Source of the DNA: Rhodobacter sp.
Lineage (GTDB): Bacteria; Pseudomonadota; Alphaproteobacteria; Rhodobacterales; Rhodobacteraceae
Length of the DNA: 64,000 nucleotides
Direction of reading: 5' to 3'
Assembly (NCBI GenBank): GCA_030065095.1
Contig: JASJDP010000009.1
Location: forward strand, 1 to 64,000
A program made the translations under genes and the position numbers. Shown here piece after piece: positions 26,034-34,967 of the stretch; position 1 is the first letter of the stretch; each line of letters starts with the position of its first letter. The notes under the pieces are model-generated. The model did no database searches and had not been told where the DNA came from. It saw only the letters and a program-made list of their open reading frames with translations.

Positions 26034-27362
26034 ATGGATTTCTCCCGCACCGATTTCCCGCCCGGTTTCCTGTTCGGAGCCGCAACCTCGTCCTACCAGA
26101 TCGAAGGCCACGGCGTCGGTGGCGCCGGATCGACCCATTGGGACGACTTCGCCGCCACGCCGGGCAATGTGGTGCGGGGCGAAAGCGGCAGACGGGCCTG
26201 CGATCATTATCAACGCTACGAGGAAGACCTCGACCTTGCCGCCGCGATGGGCCTGGACGCCTACCGGTTTTCCACGTCCTGGGCGCGGGTCCTGCCCGAG
26301 GGGCGGGGGACGCCCAACCCAGAGGGTCTCGATTTCTACGACAGGCTGGTCGACGCGATGCTGGCGCGCGGGTTGAAGCCCTTTGCCACGCTCTACCATT
26401 GGGAATTGCCGTCGCCGCTGGCCGATCTGGGCGGCTGGCGCAACCGCGACATCGCCGGGTGGTTTGCGGATTTCACCGCGGTGATCATGGAGCGTATCGG
26501 CGACCGGGTGCATGCCGCCGCCCCGATCAACGAGCCGTGGTGCGTGGCCTGGCTCAGTCATTTCCTGGGGCTGCACGCCCCCGGGCTGCGCGACATCCGT
26601 GCCGCGGCGCGGGCGATGCACCACGTGGGCCTGGCGCACGGCCGCGCGATTCAGGCGATGCGGGCGATGGGCATGACCAATCTCGGCTGCGTCACCAACC
26701 ACGAATTTGCCGCGCCGGTCGACGACACGGCCGAGGCCGCGGCCGCGGCCGAGCTCTACGACGGTATTTACAACCGCTGGTTCCTCGGCGGCATCCGCAA
26801 CGGCGAATACCCCGCCGATGTGCTGGCGGGGCTCGGCCGGCACCTGCCCGAAGGTTGGCAGAACGACATGGCGACGATCTCCGAGCCGGTGGACTGGCTG
26901 GGGCTGAACTACTACACGCGCAAGCTGATCGCGCCGGGGCAAAGCGGGCTTTGGGGCGACCTGCGGGAACATGTCGGCGACCTGCCGCAAACCACGATGG
27001 GATGGGAGATCTTCCCCGAGGGGCTTTATCATTTCCTGACCCGGGTGCAGGCGGACTATGCCCGCGGCCTGCCGATCTACGTTACCGAAAACGGCATGTC
27101 GGCCGATGCGCCCGTCCATGGCGCGCAACAGGCGGACCCCGATCGAATCGCCTATCTGGAAAGTCACCTCGGCCAGGTGCGCCGTGCCGTCGCCGAGGGC
27201 GCCGATGTGCGCGGCTACTTCATCTGGTCGCTGCTGGACAATTACGAATGGGCGCTGGGATACGACAAGCGCTTCGGTCTGATCCATGTGGATTTCGAAA
27301 CGCTGGAAAGAACGCCGAAAGCATCCTATGACGCCCTCAAATCCGCCCTGAGCCGCAGCTGA
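26034..27362 (+). CDS. bglA: Beta-glucosidase (GH1)
   Basis: Cytoplasmic family 1 glycosidase hydrolysing beta-glucosides. 442 aa from ATG 26034, which has AGGA about 9 bases upstream; ATG 26007 is in frame but weaker. GH1 signatures: N-terminal FPPGFLFGAATSSYQIEG, acid/base Glu in PINEPW, NYYTRK, nucleophile Glu in YVTENGM, and WSLLDNYEWALGYDKRFG. Same strand as aglR and glk, suggesting one sugar-utilisation unit handling both alpha- and beta-glucosides. Confidence 0.93.
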   Translation: MDFSRTDFPPGFLFGAATSSYQIEGHGVGGAGSTHWDDFAATPGNVVRGESGRRACDHYQRYEEDLDLAAAMGLDAYRFSTSWARVLPEGRGTPNPEGLDFYDRLVDAMLARGLKPFATLYHWELPSPLADLGGWRNRDIAGWFADFTAVIMERIGDRVHAAAPINEPWCVAWLSHFLGLHAPGLRDIRAAARAMHHVGLAHGRAIQAMRAMGMTNLGCVTNHEFAAPVDDTAEAAAAAELYDGIYNRWFLGGIRNGEYPADVLAGLGRHLPEGWQNDMATISEPVDWLGLNYYTRKLIAPGQSGLWGDLREHVGDLPQTTMGWEIFPEGLYHFLTRVQADYARGLPIYVTENGMSADAPVHGAQQADPDRIAYLESHLGQVRRAVAEGADVRGYFIWSLLDNYEWALGYDKRFGLIHVDFETLERTPKASYDALKSALSRS

Positions 27363-27369
27363 GCCCGCC

Positions 27370-28341
27370 ATGCCCGCCCGCCCCGCCGATACCTATTCGC
27401 TGGTCGCCGATATCGGCGGCACGAACACGCGTGTGGCGCTGGCGGACGGGCTGACCCTGCTGCCAGAGACGGTGAAACGCTATCGCAACAAGAACTATCC
27501 CGGGCTCGAGACCGTCCTGACCGAGTTTCTCGACAGCGAAGGCGGCGTCGACTGTTCGGGCGCCTGCGTCGCGGTGGCCGGACCGGTCCGGGACGGCGTC
27601 GGCGAGCTGACCAATCTCGACTGGCGCATGGACAAGGACACGCTGGCGCGCGCCACCAGGGCCGAAACGGTCGCGATCCTGAACGATCTGCAGGCGCAGG
27701 GCCATGCGCTCGGCTACCTGAGCGCCGAAAACCTGCGAGTCGTCATTCCGACGCCCGACCACAGCCCGCAGGCGGTCAAGCTGGTGGTGGGCGTCGGAAC
27801 CGGTTTCAACGCGGCGGCGGTCTACGAGGCCGGACAAGGCCGCCTTGTCACGCCGTCCGAGGCCGGGCATTCCACGATGCCGGTCCGGTCCGAGGCCGAC
27901 CTGCGCCTGTCGCAATATGTCGAGACCTTTCACGGCATCCCGGGTGTCGAGGACGTGCTGTCCGGACGGGGGCTGGAACGCATCTATCGCTGGCTGGCCA
28001 AGGAGGACGGCGAGACGGCCGAAAAGCTGGCCGCGGACATCATGGCCGCCGTGGCGGACGGCAGCGACCCGCGCGCAAGCGCCGCGGCCGAGGTCTTCGT
28101 GCGCCTTCTGGGGATCGTGACCGGTAACCTTGCGCTGATCTACCTGCCCTTCGGCGGGGTCTATCTGTCTGGGGGCGTGTCGCGCGCGTTTGCGCCCTAC
28201 CTCGAAGCGCTGCGTTTTGACGACTGGTTCCGCGACAAGGGCCGTTTCGCGGGTTTCATGCAGAATTTCGGCGTTTCGGTGATCGAGGACGATTTCGCCG
28301 CACTGACCGGCTGCGCAAGCCACCTCGCCGCGCTCGGCTGA
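27370..28341 (+). CDS. glk: Glucokinase
   Basis: ATP-dependent kinase converting free glucose, released by AglA and the GH1 enzyme, to glucose-6-phosphate. 323 aa; phosphate-1 motif SLVADIGGTNTRVALA, ACVAVAGPV, LTNLDWRMD, ILNDLQAQGHAL, VGVGTGFNAA, and the conserved SEAGHSTMP. Begins 8 bases after the GH1 stop, so it is in the same operon. Confidence 0.93.
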   Translation: MPARPADTYSLVADIGGTNTRVALADGLTLLPETVKRYRNKNYPGLETVLTEFLDSEGGVDCSGACVAVAGPVRDGVGELTNLDWRMDKDTLARATRAETVAILNDLQAQGHALGYLSAENLRVVIPTPDHSPQAVKLVVGVGTGFNAAAVYEAGQGRLVTPSEAGHSTMPVRSEADLRLSQYVETFHGIPGVEDVLSGRGLERIYRWLAKEDGETAEKLAADIMAAVADGSDPRASAAAEVFVRLLGIVTGNLALIYLPFGGVYLSGGVSRAFAPYLEALRFDDWFRDKGRFAGFMQNFGVSVIEDDFAALTGCASHLAALG

Positions 28342-28938
28342 TCGGTGCGGGCGCCTCGCGCCCTACCGCGATAAAGCAAATGGCGACGTTCCCAAACAGG
28401 CACAGCATCCGGGATGCCGTTGGCAGGCAGCGTCCACAAAATAATGACTGCAATCGGCGCATCGGCAGTTTCCTGCCGACAGGTCCGGCGGCGGCGGGCT
28501 CTGCGGCGAACCGCCGGTGCGCACAGCCGGGCCGTGGCATGCAGGCGGTTTTCGGGCTGCGTCGCTCGACGGTCCGCAAGTCCGGGTATTCGGCCGCGCG
28601 GACATAATGGCGTCGAACGATCCCGCTAACCGAATAAACGCGTTCCGGACGGCATCCGTTCCGCCAGGATGGGCGCCCCGGCCCGCTCCCCAACGGCCAT
28701 CGGTCGGAGACTGATTGGCTGGTCCGCATGCATCCCGCGGCCGCACGTCAAATAACCAGTTCCGGCGGCCAATTGCCGCGTCACTAATCATTTCAATAAA
28801 TTACACCGCACGATCCTCGCACATTTTTGCCGCACGGCCCGAGCAACAGACTTGTGGCCCTAGACAAATTCGTTAGTTTGGACCAAACGATAGGTCCGCC
28901 GGGGCGGGTTCGGCAGGTGACTGCCATGGAGGGACAGT
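28342..28938. other. 597-bp gap before the lipid cluster
   Basis: No convincing gene. The first 440 bases are GC-rich with no coding signature; 28785-28890 is AT-rich (for example CACTAATCATTTCAATAAATT) and likely holds the promoter of the lipid cluster. It contains a small palindrome at 28876-28888. No tRNA or known riboswitch was recognised. Confidence 0.5.
28876..28888. promoter_or_regulatory. Palindrome GTTTGG-A-CCAAAC upstream of the spt-like gene
   Basis: Perfect 6-bp arms around a central A, in the AT-rich region 50 bases before the start of the serine palmitoyltransferase-like gene. Position fits an operator; the regulator is unknown. Confidence 0.35.
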
Positions 28939-30171
28939 ATGGGTTCAAATGCCAAGCCGGAGCGGCCCAGTTTTGCTGCAGTGGCGGAGCGGCGCTTCCG
29001 GCTGGCCGGTAAGTCGATCATCGAAAAAGGCCATCCCTACTTCGTCCCGGTCGACCGGCTGGAGCAGATGTATCGGTCCAAACCCGACGGCTATGTCAGC
29101 CTGGCCCATTACGATTATCTCGGCCTTGCCCGGCACCCCGAGGTGCTGAAGGCGGCGACCGACGCGCTCGACGAATTCGGATCCGGCGCGGGTGCGTCCC
29201 GCCTCGTCGGCGGCGAACGCAGCACGCACCGGTCGCTCGAGCGGGAACTGGCCGAATTCTTCGGCTGCGGCGACGTGCTGGCGATGATCTCGGGCTACCT
29301 GACCAATGTCTCGCTGATCAACCATTTGCTGGGCCCCCGCGACCTGGTGCTGATCGACGAGCTGGCCCATAATTCCATCGTGATCGGCGCCAAGTCCGGC
29401 AAGATGGAATGCCAGACCTTCGCCCACAACGATCTCGACGATCTCGAACGCCGCCTCGAAGAGGCGCGCGGCGACTACCGTCACGTTCTGATCGTCGTCG
29501 AGGGCCTTTATTCCATGGATGGCGACATCCCCGACCTGCCGCGTCTGGTCGAGATGAAAGAGCGTCACGACGCCTGGCTGCTGGTCGACGAGGCGCATTC
29601 CTTCGGCGTGCTCGGCCGGACAGGCCGGGGCATCACCGAGCATTTCGGCATCGATCCGTCGCGCATCGAGCTGAGCGTCGGGACCCTGTCCAAGTCGTTC
29701 GTGTCGTCCGGCGGGTTCATCTGTGCCTCCGAAGACGTGATCGCCTGGCTGCGCTTCACGCTGCCCGGCTTCGTTTATTCGGTGGGTCTTGCGCCGTCCA
29801 CCGTGGCCAGCGCCCGCGCTGCCCTGAATGTGCTGAAGACCGACCCCGAACGCGTCGCGCGGCTGAAGCGCAAGTCGCGGCTGTTCTGCGACAGCGCCCG
29901 CGCCGCGGGGCTGAACCCGGGCGAATCCATCGGCGAAGCCGTGGTCCCGCTGTTTTTCGACAGTCCGGAACAGACGATGATGGTCAGCCAGGTGCTGCTG
30001 GAACACGGCATCTATGCTCCGCCGATCGTGCAGGTCGGCGTGCCCAAGGACCAGCCGCGGATCCGCTTTTTCTTTTCGGCGGAACATCGCGACGAGGACA
30101 TCCTGCGCGCGGTCGATGTTGCCGCCGCCGCCGTACATGATAATCTTCCCGTTCAGATGGCGTCTTCCTGA
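28939..30171 (+). CDS. spt: Serine palmitoyltransferase-like alpha-oxoamine synthase
   Basis: PLP-dependent alpha-oxoamine synthase, 410 aa, condensing an amino acid with an acyl-CoA or acyl-ACP. PLP motifs: GSGAGASRLVGGERSTHRSL, substrate-stacking His144 in ELAHNSI, DEAHSFGVLGRTGRG (Asp217) and Schiff-base Lys252 in VGTLSKSF. The family includes BioF, Kbl, HemA and SPT. The SPT reading rests on neighbours: a KDSR-like reductase three genes on and lipid-handling genes. GGAGGG precedes the ATG. Soluble, as bacterial SPTs are. Confidence 0.8.
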   Translation: MGSNAKPERPSFAAVAERRFRLAGKSIIEKGHPYFVPVDRLEQMYRSKPDGYVSLAHYDYLGLARHPEVLKAATDALDEFGSGAGASRLVGGERSTHRSLERELAEFFGCGDVLAMISGYLTNVSLINHLLGPRDLVLIDELAHNSIVIGAKSGKMECQTFAHNDLDDLERRLEEARGDYRHVLIVVEGLYSMDGDIPDLPRLVEMKERHDAWLLVDEAHSFGVLGRTGRGITEHFGIDPSRIELSVGTLSKSFVSSGGFICASEDVIAWLRFTLPGFVYSVGLAPSTVASARAALNVLKTDPERVARLKRKSRLFCDSARAAGLNPGESIGEAVVPLFFDSPEQTMMVSQVLLEHGIYAPPIVQVGVPKDQPRIRFFFSAEHRDEDILRAVDVAAAAVHDNLPVQMASS

Positions 30172-30192
30172 ACGAAAGGCTTCGCCCGAACC

Positions 30193-30798
30193 ATGGTCCT
30201 CTCCCGCCGCGCATTGATCGGCGGTGCTTTGGCGCTGTCGGTTGCCGCCCCGGTTCACGCCGCGCGCCTGACCAGCGTCAAAGTGACCGAAAGCGCCCGC
30301 CTGCCGCTGATCCGGCCGAAATGGCCGGTTCCGAACGAACCGCATCAGCTGTTCTTCATTCAGCGCTCGACCAACTCCAATACCGTGGTCTATACCGCGC
30401 GGTTTGACCGGGACGGCAGGCTCAATGCCAAGACGCCCGCGCAGGTCTACTGGCGCCGCTACAATACATCGGGCGAACGCATGGCGCTGCGCGGGTTCGA
30501 ACGCCGCTTTGCCTATGGCATGCGCATCCGTCCGCAGGACACCCCGGGCGAGTGGGTGGTCAACGCGGTCGCCGCGCCGATGTTCCCGATGCTTCTGCGC
30601 CAGGCCGCACCTTACAGGGCCGAGGTCTTCACCACGATCGGCGGACGCAAGGTTCATCCGGTCTATGGGTTCGTCAGCGTGGACGAAAGCGGTTTCCTGC
30701 CGCGCGTCACCGCCTTTTCCTTTCACGGGATCGATCCGAATTCCGGGCGCGCGGTCAGCGAATTGTTCAGCGTCAGCGACGGCGAATTCCGGCAATAA
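30193..30798 (+). CDS. Tat-exported protein, DUF4833-like
   Basis: 201 aa, function unknown. The N-terminus has a twin-arginine signal, SRRALIGGALALSVAAPVHA, suggesting export folded to the periplasm. The mature part has HQLFFIQRSTNSNTVVYTARFD, VYWRRYNTSGERMALRGFER and a C-terminal segment with TAFSFHGIDPNSGRAV; this resembles DUF4833 proteins from memory. It lies 21 bases after the spt-like gene in the lipid operon, so a periplasmic role in lipid handling is inferred. Confidence 0.7.
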   Translation: MVLSRRALIGGALALSVAAPVHAARLTSVKVTESARLPLIRPKWPVPNEPHQLFFIQRSTNSNTVVYTARFDRDGRLNAKTPAQVYWRRYNTSGERMALRGFERRFAYGMRIRPQDTPGEWVVNAVAAPMFPMLLRQAAPYRAEVFTTIGGRKVHPVYGFVSVDESGFLPRVTAFSFHGIDPNSGRAVSELFSVSDGEFRQ

Positions 30799-30864
30799 CG
30801 CTCTGGCGCATCGCGCGTGCGCATGCCAAAAGCGCCGGAACGAGAATACGAGATCGAGGGATCC

Positions 30865-31977
30865 ATGGGCACACCCACAGGCGGGCGTATCCGTACGGCC
30901 ATCGCCGGCGTCGGCAATTGTGCCAGTTCGCTGGTTCAGGCGATTTCCTACTGCACCGCCAAGGGCCCGGATGCGGTTGGCGTCAGCTTTCCCGAGCTTG
31001 GCGGCTTGCGTCCCGAGGATATCGAAATCGTCGCGGGTTTCGACGTCGATGGGCGCAAGGTTGGAAAGCCGGTCGGCGAGGCGGTTCTGGCCGCGCCGAA
31101 CTGCACCGAAGTCTTCTGGGACAGGCTTTCGGATCAGACGGCGCAGGTCCGCCGTGGCCCCGACCTGGACGGCGTTTCGGCCTTCATGCGGAACCAGCCG
31201 CCCGAGATCAGCTTTGTTCCGTCCGACGCCCCTGCCCTGACGCGGGATGAGATCGTCGAGACGCTGACAGCCGCCGAGACGGAAGTCATGATCATCTTCC
31301 TCCCGGTAGGCTCGCAGCAGGCGGTGGAATTCTATGCCGACTGCGCATTGGCCGCGGGCTGCAGCGTCGTGAACGGCATTCCGGTCTTCCTTGCCTCGAA
31401 CCCCGCCTGGGCAAAACGGTTCAAGGAGGCCGGGCTGCCGATTCTCGGCGACGATTTCAAGGCCCAGTTCGGCGCAACCGTGGTCCATCGCACCCTGGCC
31501 CATCTTGCGGACATGCGCGGCGTCAAGATCGACCGCACCTATCAGCTGAATGTCGGCGGCAACACCGATTTCATGAACATGATGGACATGGACCGGCTGG
31601 CGACCAAACGCGAATCGAAGACCGAGGCGGTCCAGACCGCGATGGACACCCGCCTGGCCGAAGGCAACATCCGGATCGGCCCGTCGGACTATGTCCCCTG
31701 GCTGCAGGACCGCAAGGTGGCCTATGTCCGGCTGGAGGGTCAGCTTTTGGGCGGTGCGAAGACCAGCGTCGAGATGCGGCTCGAGGTCGAGGACAGTCCG
31801 AACGCCGCAGCCATGGCGATCACCGCGATTCGCTGTGCCCGGATTGCGCGTCAGCGCGGCCTTGCCGGACCCATCGAGGATGCCAGCGCGTTCCTCTTCA
31901 AGCACCCGCCGGTGCAGTATGACGACCCCGAGGCCCATGACCGCCTGCTGGCCTTCGCGGGGCATGGTCCGGCGTGA
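30865..31977 (+). CDS. ino1: Inositol-3-phosphate synthase (MIPS)
   Basis: NAD-dependent enzyme turning glucose-6-phosphate into 1L-myo-inositol-1-phosphate (also numbered 3-phosphate). 370 aa of the short prokaryotic type. Signatures: RTAIAGVGNCASSLVQ for NAD, VAGFDVDGRKVGKPV, NGIPVFLASNPAWA, GDDFKAQFGATVVHRTL, LNVGGNTDFMNMMD and SYVPW-like SDYVPWLQDRK. ATG 30865 is favoured by GAGGGATCC upstream. MIPS is uncommon in proteobacteria; here it supplies inositol phosphate to the neighbouring nucleotidyltransferase and CDP-alcohol transferase. Its stop overlaps the SDR start. Confidence 0.93.
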   Translation: MGTPTGGRIRTAIAGVGNCASSLVQAISYCTAKGPDAVGVSFPELGGLRPEDIEIVAGFDVDGRKVGKPVGEAVLAAPNCTEVFWDRLSDQTAQVRRGPDLDGVSAFMRNQPPEISFVPSDAPALTRDEIVETLTAAETEVMIIFLPVGSQQAVEFYADCALAAGCSVVNGIPVFLASNPAWAKRFKEAGLPILGDDFKAQFGATVVHRTLAHLADMRGVKIDRTYQLNVGGNTDFMNMMDMDRLATKRESKTEAVQTAMDTRLAEGNIRIGPSDYVPWLQDRKVAYVRLEGQLLGGAKTSVEMRLEVEDSPNAAAMAITAIRCARIARQRGLAGPIEDASAFLFKHPPVQYDDPEAHDRLLAFAGHGPA

Positions 31978-32771
31978 CGGCAAGGGCCCCGGCCTTCATC
32001 ACGGGCGGCTCCAGCGGCATCGGGCTGGAGCTTGCCCGGCAGCTTGCCGGCCGCGGACATCCCGTTGCGATTTTCGCGCGCGATGCCAACAGGCTGGACG
32101 CTGCAGCTAAAGTGCTTGAGCGCGAATCGCCCGGCGTCCGGATCGCGACTTTCGCCGTCGATGTCGGCAACCGCGACGCCTGCCGCGCGGCCGTGGAACG
32201 GGCCATTGCCGATCTTGGTCCTCCGGGCTGGGCCATCGCCAATGCCGGGATCGCCCAGCCGGGCGCGTTCCTGGACCAGGATCTCGATCTTCACCTCGAC
32301 CACATGCGCGTCAACTACTTGGGCGCGCTTCATTTCGCCAAGGGCTGCGTCCCCGCCATGCAGGCGGGAAGCAAGCTGGTCTTCGTCGCCTCCGGTGCGG
32401 CTTTCTTTGGCATTTATGGCTATGGCGCCTATGCACCGTCGAAATTTGCCATGCGCGGACTGGCAGAGGTGCTGCGGGTCGAGCTTGCGCCAAGGGGCGT
32501 CGGCGTCACGCTCGCCTACCCGCCCGACACTGACACGGCGATGCTGGCCTTTGAAGAACGGTTCAAGCCGGAGGCCACCAAGGAGATCACCAAGGGCGGA
32601 GGTCTTTGGAAGCCGGCGGACGTGGCCCGCCTGATCCTGCGCCGCGCGGATCGGGGCCGGTTTGCGGCCGCGCCCGGTTTTCAGATGCAGGCGCTTTTGA
32701 TGCTGCACAGCCTGCTCGCCCCCGCCCTGCGCGCCTGGCAGGGCTGGGTGGTGCGCCGCAAGGGCGGCTGA
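31974..32771 (+). CDS. Short-chain dehydrogenase, 3-ketosphinganine-reductase-like
   Basis: Classical SDR, 265 aa: cofactor motif GGSSGIG (11-17), NAGIAQPGAF, and catalytic Tyr-Lys in YGAYAPSKFAMRGLAE. After the active site it has YPPDTDTAML, matching the PPDTDTPG-type motif of 3-ketodihydrosphingosine reductases. The C-terminus has a hydrophobic/amphipathic stretch (LMLHSLLAPALRAWQGWVV). With the spt-like gene this supports making sphinganine from 3-ketosphinganine with NADPH. Overlaps ino1 by 4 bases and is followed after 2 bases by the CdsA-like gene. Confidence 0.82.
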   Translation: MTARAPAFITGGSSGIGLELARQLAGRGHPVAIFARDANRLDAAAKVLERESPGVRIATFAVDVGNRDACRAAVERAIADLGPPGWAIANAGIAQPGAFLDQDLDLHLDHMRVNYLGALHFAKGCVPAMQAGSKLVFVASGAAFFGIYGYGAYAPSKFAMRGLAEVLRVELAPRGVGVTLAYPPDTDTAMLAFEERFKPEATKEITKGGGLWKPADVARLILRRADRGRFAAAPGFQMQALLMLHSLLAPALRAWQGWVVRRKGG

Positions 32772-32773
32772 CG

Positions 32774-33676
32774 ATGGCACTGGATATCGACACGATCGCG
32801 CTGACCTGCCTGGTGCTGCTTGGCGTCGGCTATGTCGCCGTTCTGGGGCTGCTGCCGTTTCGGCGGTATGCCCCCGCGGCGAAGGAGACGCTGCCGATCC
32901 TGCATGCCGAGGCCGTCATCGTGATCGCCGCGGTCGGCGCGGTCTGGGTGGGGGGCTGGGTTCTGACCCTGTGCCTGATCGCGCTGACGCTGCGCATCGG
33001 GTTCGAGGCGGCCTTTGTTGCCCTCGCGCGCAGGGGCGCCCGCCTGCGGGTGGTCCTTCCGGCGGGCGCCGCGCTTGCCGCGGCGGTGCTGCTGGGCGCC
33101 ACACAGCCCCTGGAAGCCTTGATCTGGCCCTCTCTGGCGGCCCTGGCGCTTTGCGGGCTCCTCGTCTGGCTAAGAATTCCCAATCCGATCAGCTACCTCG
33201 GCGTTTCGCTGCTTTTGGCCGCGTTCCCCGGCATTCCGCTGATGATCTTCGTCGCCGCCGGAAACCAGGATCTCGGCGTCTGGCTTCTGGCCGCGTTCTT
33301 CCTGGTCGAGACCTTCGACAGCTACGCCCTGCTCGGCGGCAAGCTCTTTGGACGGACCAAGGCGTTTCCCCTCCTCAGCCCGCGCAAGACCGTCGAGGGG
33401 CTGGCGGCGGGCGCAGTGATGCTGATGCTGACCGCCGCCCTTGTCGGAAAGCTGCTGTTCGATGCGCCGGTACCGGCCTCGGCGGGGCTGGCGCTGTGCG
33501 TGGGCGTCCTGGCCGTGGCCGGAGACCTCGCGGCCTCGCGGCTCAAACGCCTCAGCGGGATCAAGGATTATCCCCCGGTGATCCGCAATCAGGGCGGCCT
33601 TCTGGATATCACCGACGCTTGGATCGCAGCGGGCGCGGGACTTGCCGTCTTTGCGGTTCTGTCCGGGCTCGCCTAA
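32774..33676 (+). CDS. Divergent CdsA-family (CDP-lipid synthase-like) membrane protein
   Basis: Integral membrane protein, 300 aa with about eight helices, related to phosphatidate cytidylyltransferase. The C-terminal signature is present but altered: SRLKRLSGIKDYPPVIRNQGGLLDITDAW-type (residues about 256-284). The canonical motif has HGG and DRxD where this has QGG and DITD, so a conserved His and Arg are replaced. It may make an unusual CDP-lipid, for example CDP-ceramide, or have lost the usual activity; both are inferences. Two bases after the SDR. Confidence 0.75.
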   Translation: MALDIDTIALTCLVLLGVGYVAVLGLLPFRRYAPAAKETLPILHAEAVIVIAAVGAVWVGGWVLTLCLIALTLRIGFEAAFVALARRGARLRVVLPAGAALAAAVLLGATQPLEALIWPSLAALALCGLLVWLRIPNPISYLGVSLLLAAFPGIPLMIFVAAGNQDLGVWLLAAFFLVETFDSYALLGGKLFGRTKAFPLLSPRKTVEGLAAGAVMLMLTAALVGKLLFDAPVPASAGLALCVGVLAVAGDLAASRLKRLSGIKDYPPVIRNQGGLLDITDAWIAAGAGLAVFAVLSGLA

Positions 33677-33779
33677 GGTAGCAGACCGCTGAAACCTGTT
33701 TGAAAATGGCGCGCGTCCACCGCACACTCGGCCTTGTGACACACACCCGACATGCCCGCGCCCGGGGCGCATCCGGTCG

Positions 33780-34967
33780 ATGATCGGCGGCGGTCCCATG
33801 GTGCGCCTGCTGCGGCGGCGTACGATGCGAACCGTCTACGGCATCCTGTTGCTGGTCGAGGTGATCTTTCTGTCCGACACCTTCACATCCGTTCTGGAAC
33901 GCGCCGTGTCGAATGGCGGCAATGCGCTCGACGTCGCGCTGCTGCTGGTCTACCGGTCGCCGCAGATGATCGACTTCGCCCTGCCCCTGGCGCTGATGTT
34001 GGGGGTCTATTTCGCGGTCACCGCGGCGCGGGACGACAACGAACTGATCATCTGCGCAGGCGCGGGCGTGCGCTGGACCCGGATACCGGTTTATGCGCTT
34101 TGGGTCGGATTCCTCGGATTTGTCGCCAGCCTGCTGCTGTCGGGCTTCCTGATCCCGATGTCGGTCTTTGCCATGCGGCTGACGATGCATGAGTTGCAGG
34201 CGCGCTACGTCATCGAGCAGCTGACCGAGCCGGGCCCCAGCAACGCGATCCGCCAGTTCGAGGGCCGCACCGTGATCGCCACCCCGTCGCAGGACCCGAC
34301 GGCCGAGCGTGGCAACATCTTCGTGTTCAATCCCGACGCCGACGGGAACTGGCGTGTCAGTCAGGCCGACGACTGGACCGTCGTCGGGCTGGAAAGCGGC
34401 CAGGGCTATCAGGTCCGCATGGAGGGGTTTCGCGACTATTCCGGCGGGCCCGGGTCCGTGCAGGAGATCCCCGAGCCACAGACCGGATCCGGACCGGCGC
34501 TCAATTTCTCCAGAGTGAATGTCGGCACGGCGACGTTTGACTTTCAGGTCAGCGAGTTGGTCGACGCTGCGGATGTCGCGCGCCGGTCGCAGGAACGGCT
34601 GCTCTATCAGATCGGGCTTGGCCTGCCGCTGGCGCTCGGCGGCGAGGTCGCGGCAGAGCCGTCGCGCCGGTTCGGCGAGATGCTGGCGCGCGCGCTGCTG
34701 TGTCCGATCGCCGCGCTGATCGCGGTTGCCGGAGCCTCCTGGGCCGGAACGCGGTCGGGCCGTTATCTGGCCTTGCCGGTCGCAGCCGTCACCGTCCTGG
34801 TCGCCGATATCCTGGGTCGCGCCGCTCTGGGCGATGCCGCAGCGCTCGGCGCCCAGGGGTTCTGGCTCAGCGCGGCGGGCGTCTTTGCGCTCGGGCTCGC
34901 GATCCCGCTCGGATATATCCTTGTCCGCGGCGAGGTGATGATCGCCCCCAGCCGGGACCGGGGATGA
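33780..34967 (+). CDS. LptF/LptG-family permease (first of pair)
   Basis: Membrane subunit of an LPS-export-type ABC transporter, 395 aa. Helices at about 18-36, 61-80 and 103-125, then a large periplasmic domain (about 130-275), then three C-terminal helices, which is the LptF/G topology. Canonical LptFG moves LPS together with LptB2 and LptC; neither LptB nor LptC is encoded nearby. In a lipid-synthesis cluster this suggests a dedicated exporter for the cluster's product. Start uncertain: ATG 33780 or 33798. Confidence 0.8.
   Translation: MIGGGPMVRLLRRRTMRTVYGILLLVEVIFLSDTFTSVLERAVSNGGNALDVALLLVYRSPQMIDFALPLALMLGVYFAVTAARDDNELIICAGAGVRWTRIPVYALWVGFLGFVASLLLSGFLIPMSVFAMRLTMHELQARYVIEQLTEPGPSNAIRQFEGRTVIATPSQDPTAERGNIFVFNPDADGNWRVSQADDWTVVGLESGQGYQVRMEGFRDYSGGPGSVQEIPEPQTGSGPALNFSRVNVGTATFDFQVSELVDAADVARRSQERLLYQIGLGLPLALGGEVAAEPSRRFGEMLARALLCPIAALIAVAGASWAGTRSGRYLALPVAAVTVLVADILGRAALGDAAALGAQGFWLSAAGVFALGLAIPLGYILVRGEVMIAPSRDRG

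Noticed and set aside
28939-30171. BioF or 2-amino-3-ketobutyrate ligase
   Set aside because: Sequence alone cannot exclude them, but there are no biotin or threonine genes nearby, and a KDSR-like reductase and lipid genes follow.
28945-31983. 1012-aa open frame on the minus strand across spt, DUF4833 and MIPS genes
   Set aside because: Shadow of real plus-strand genes in GC-rich DNA: Arg/His/Gln-rich, no domains, and it spans several well-supported genes.
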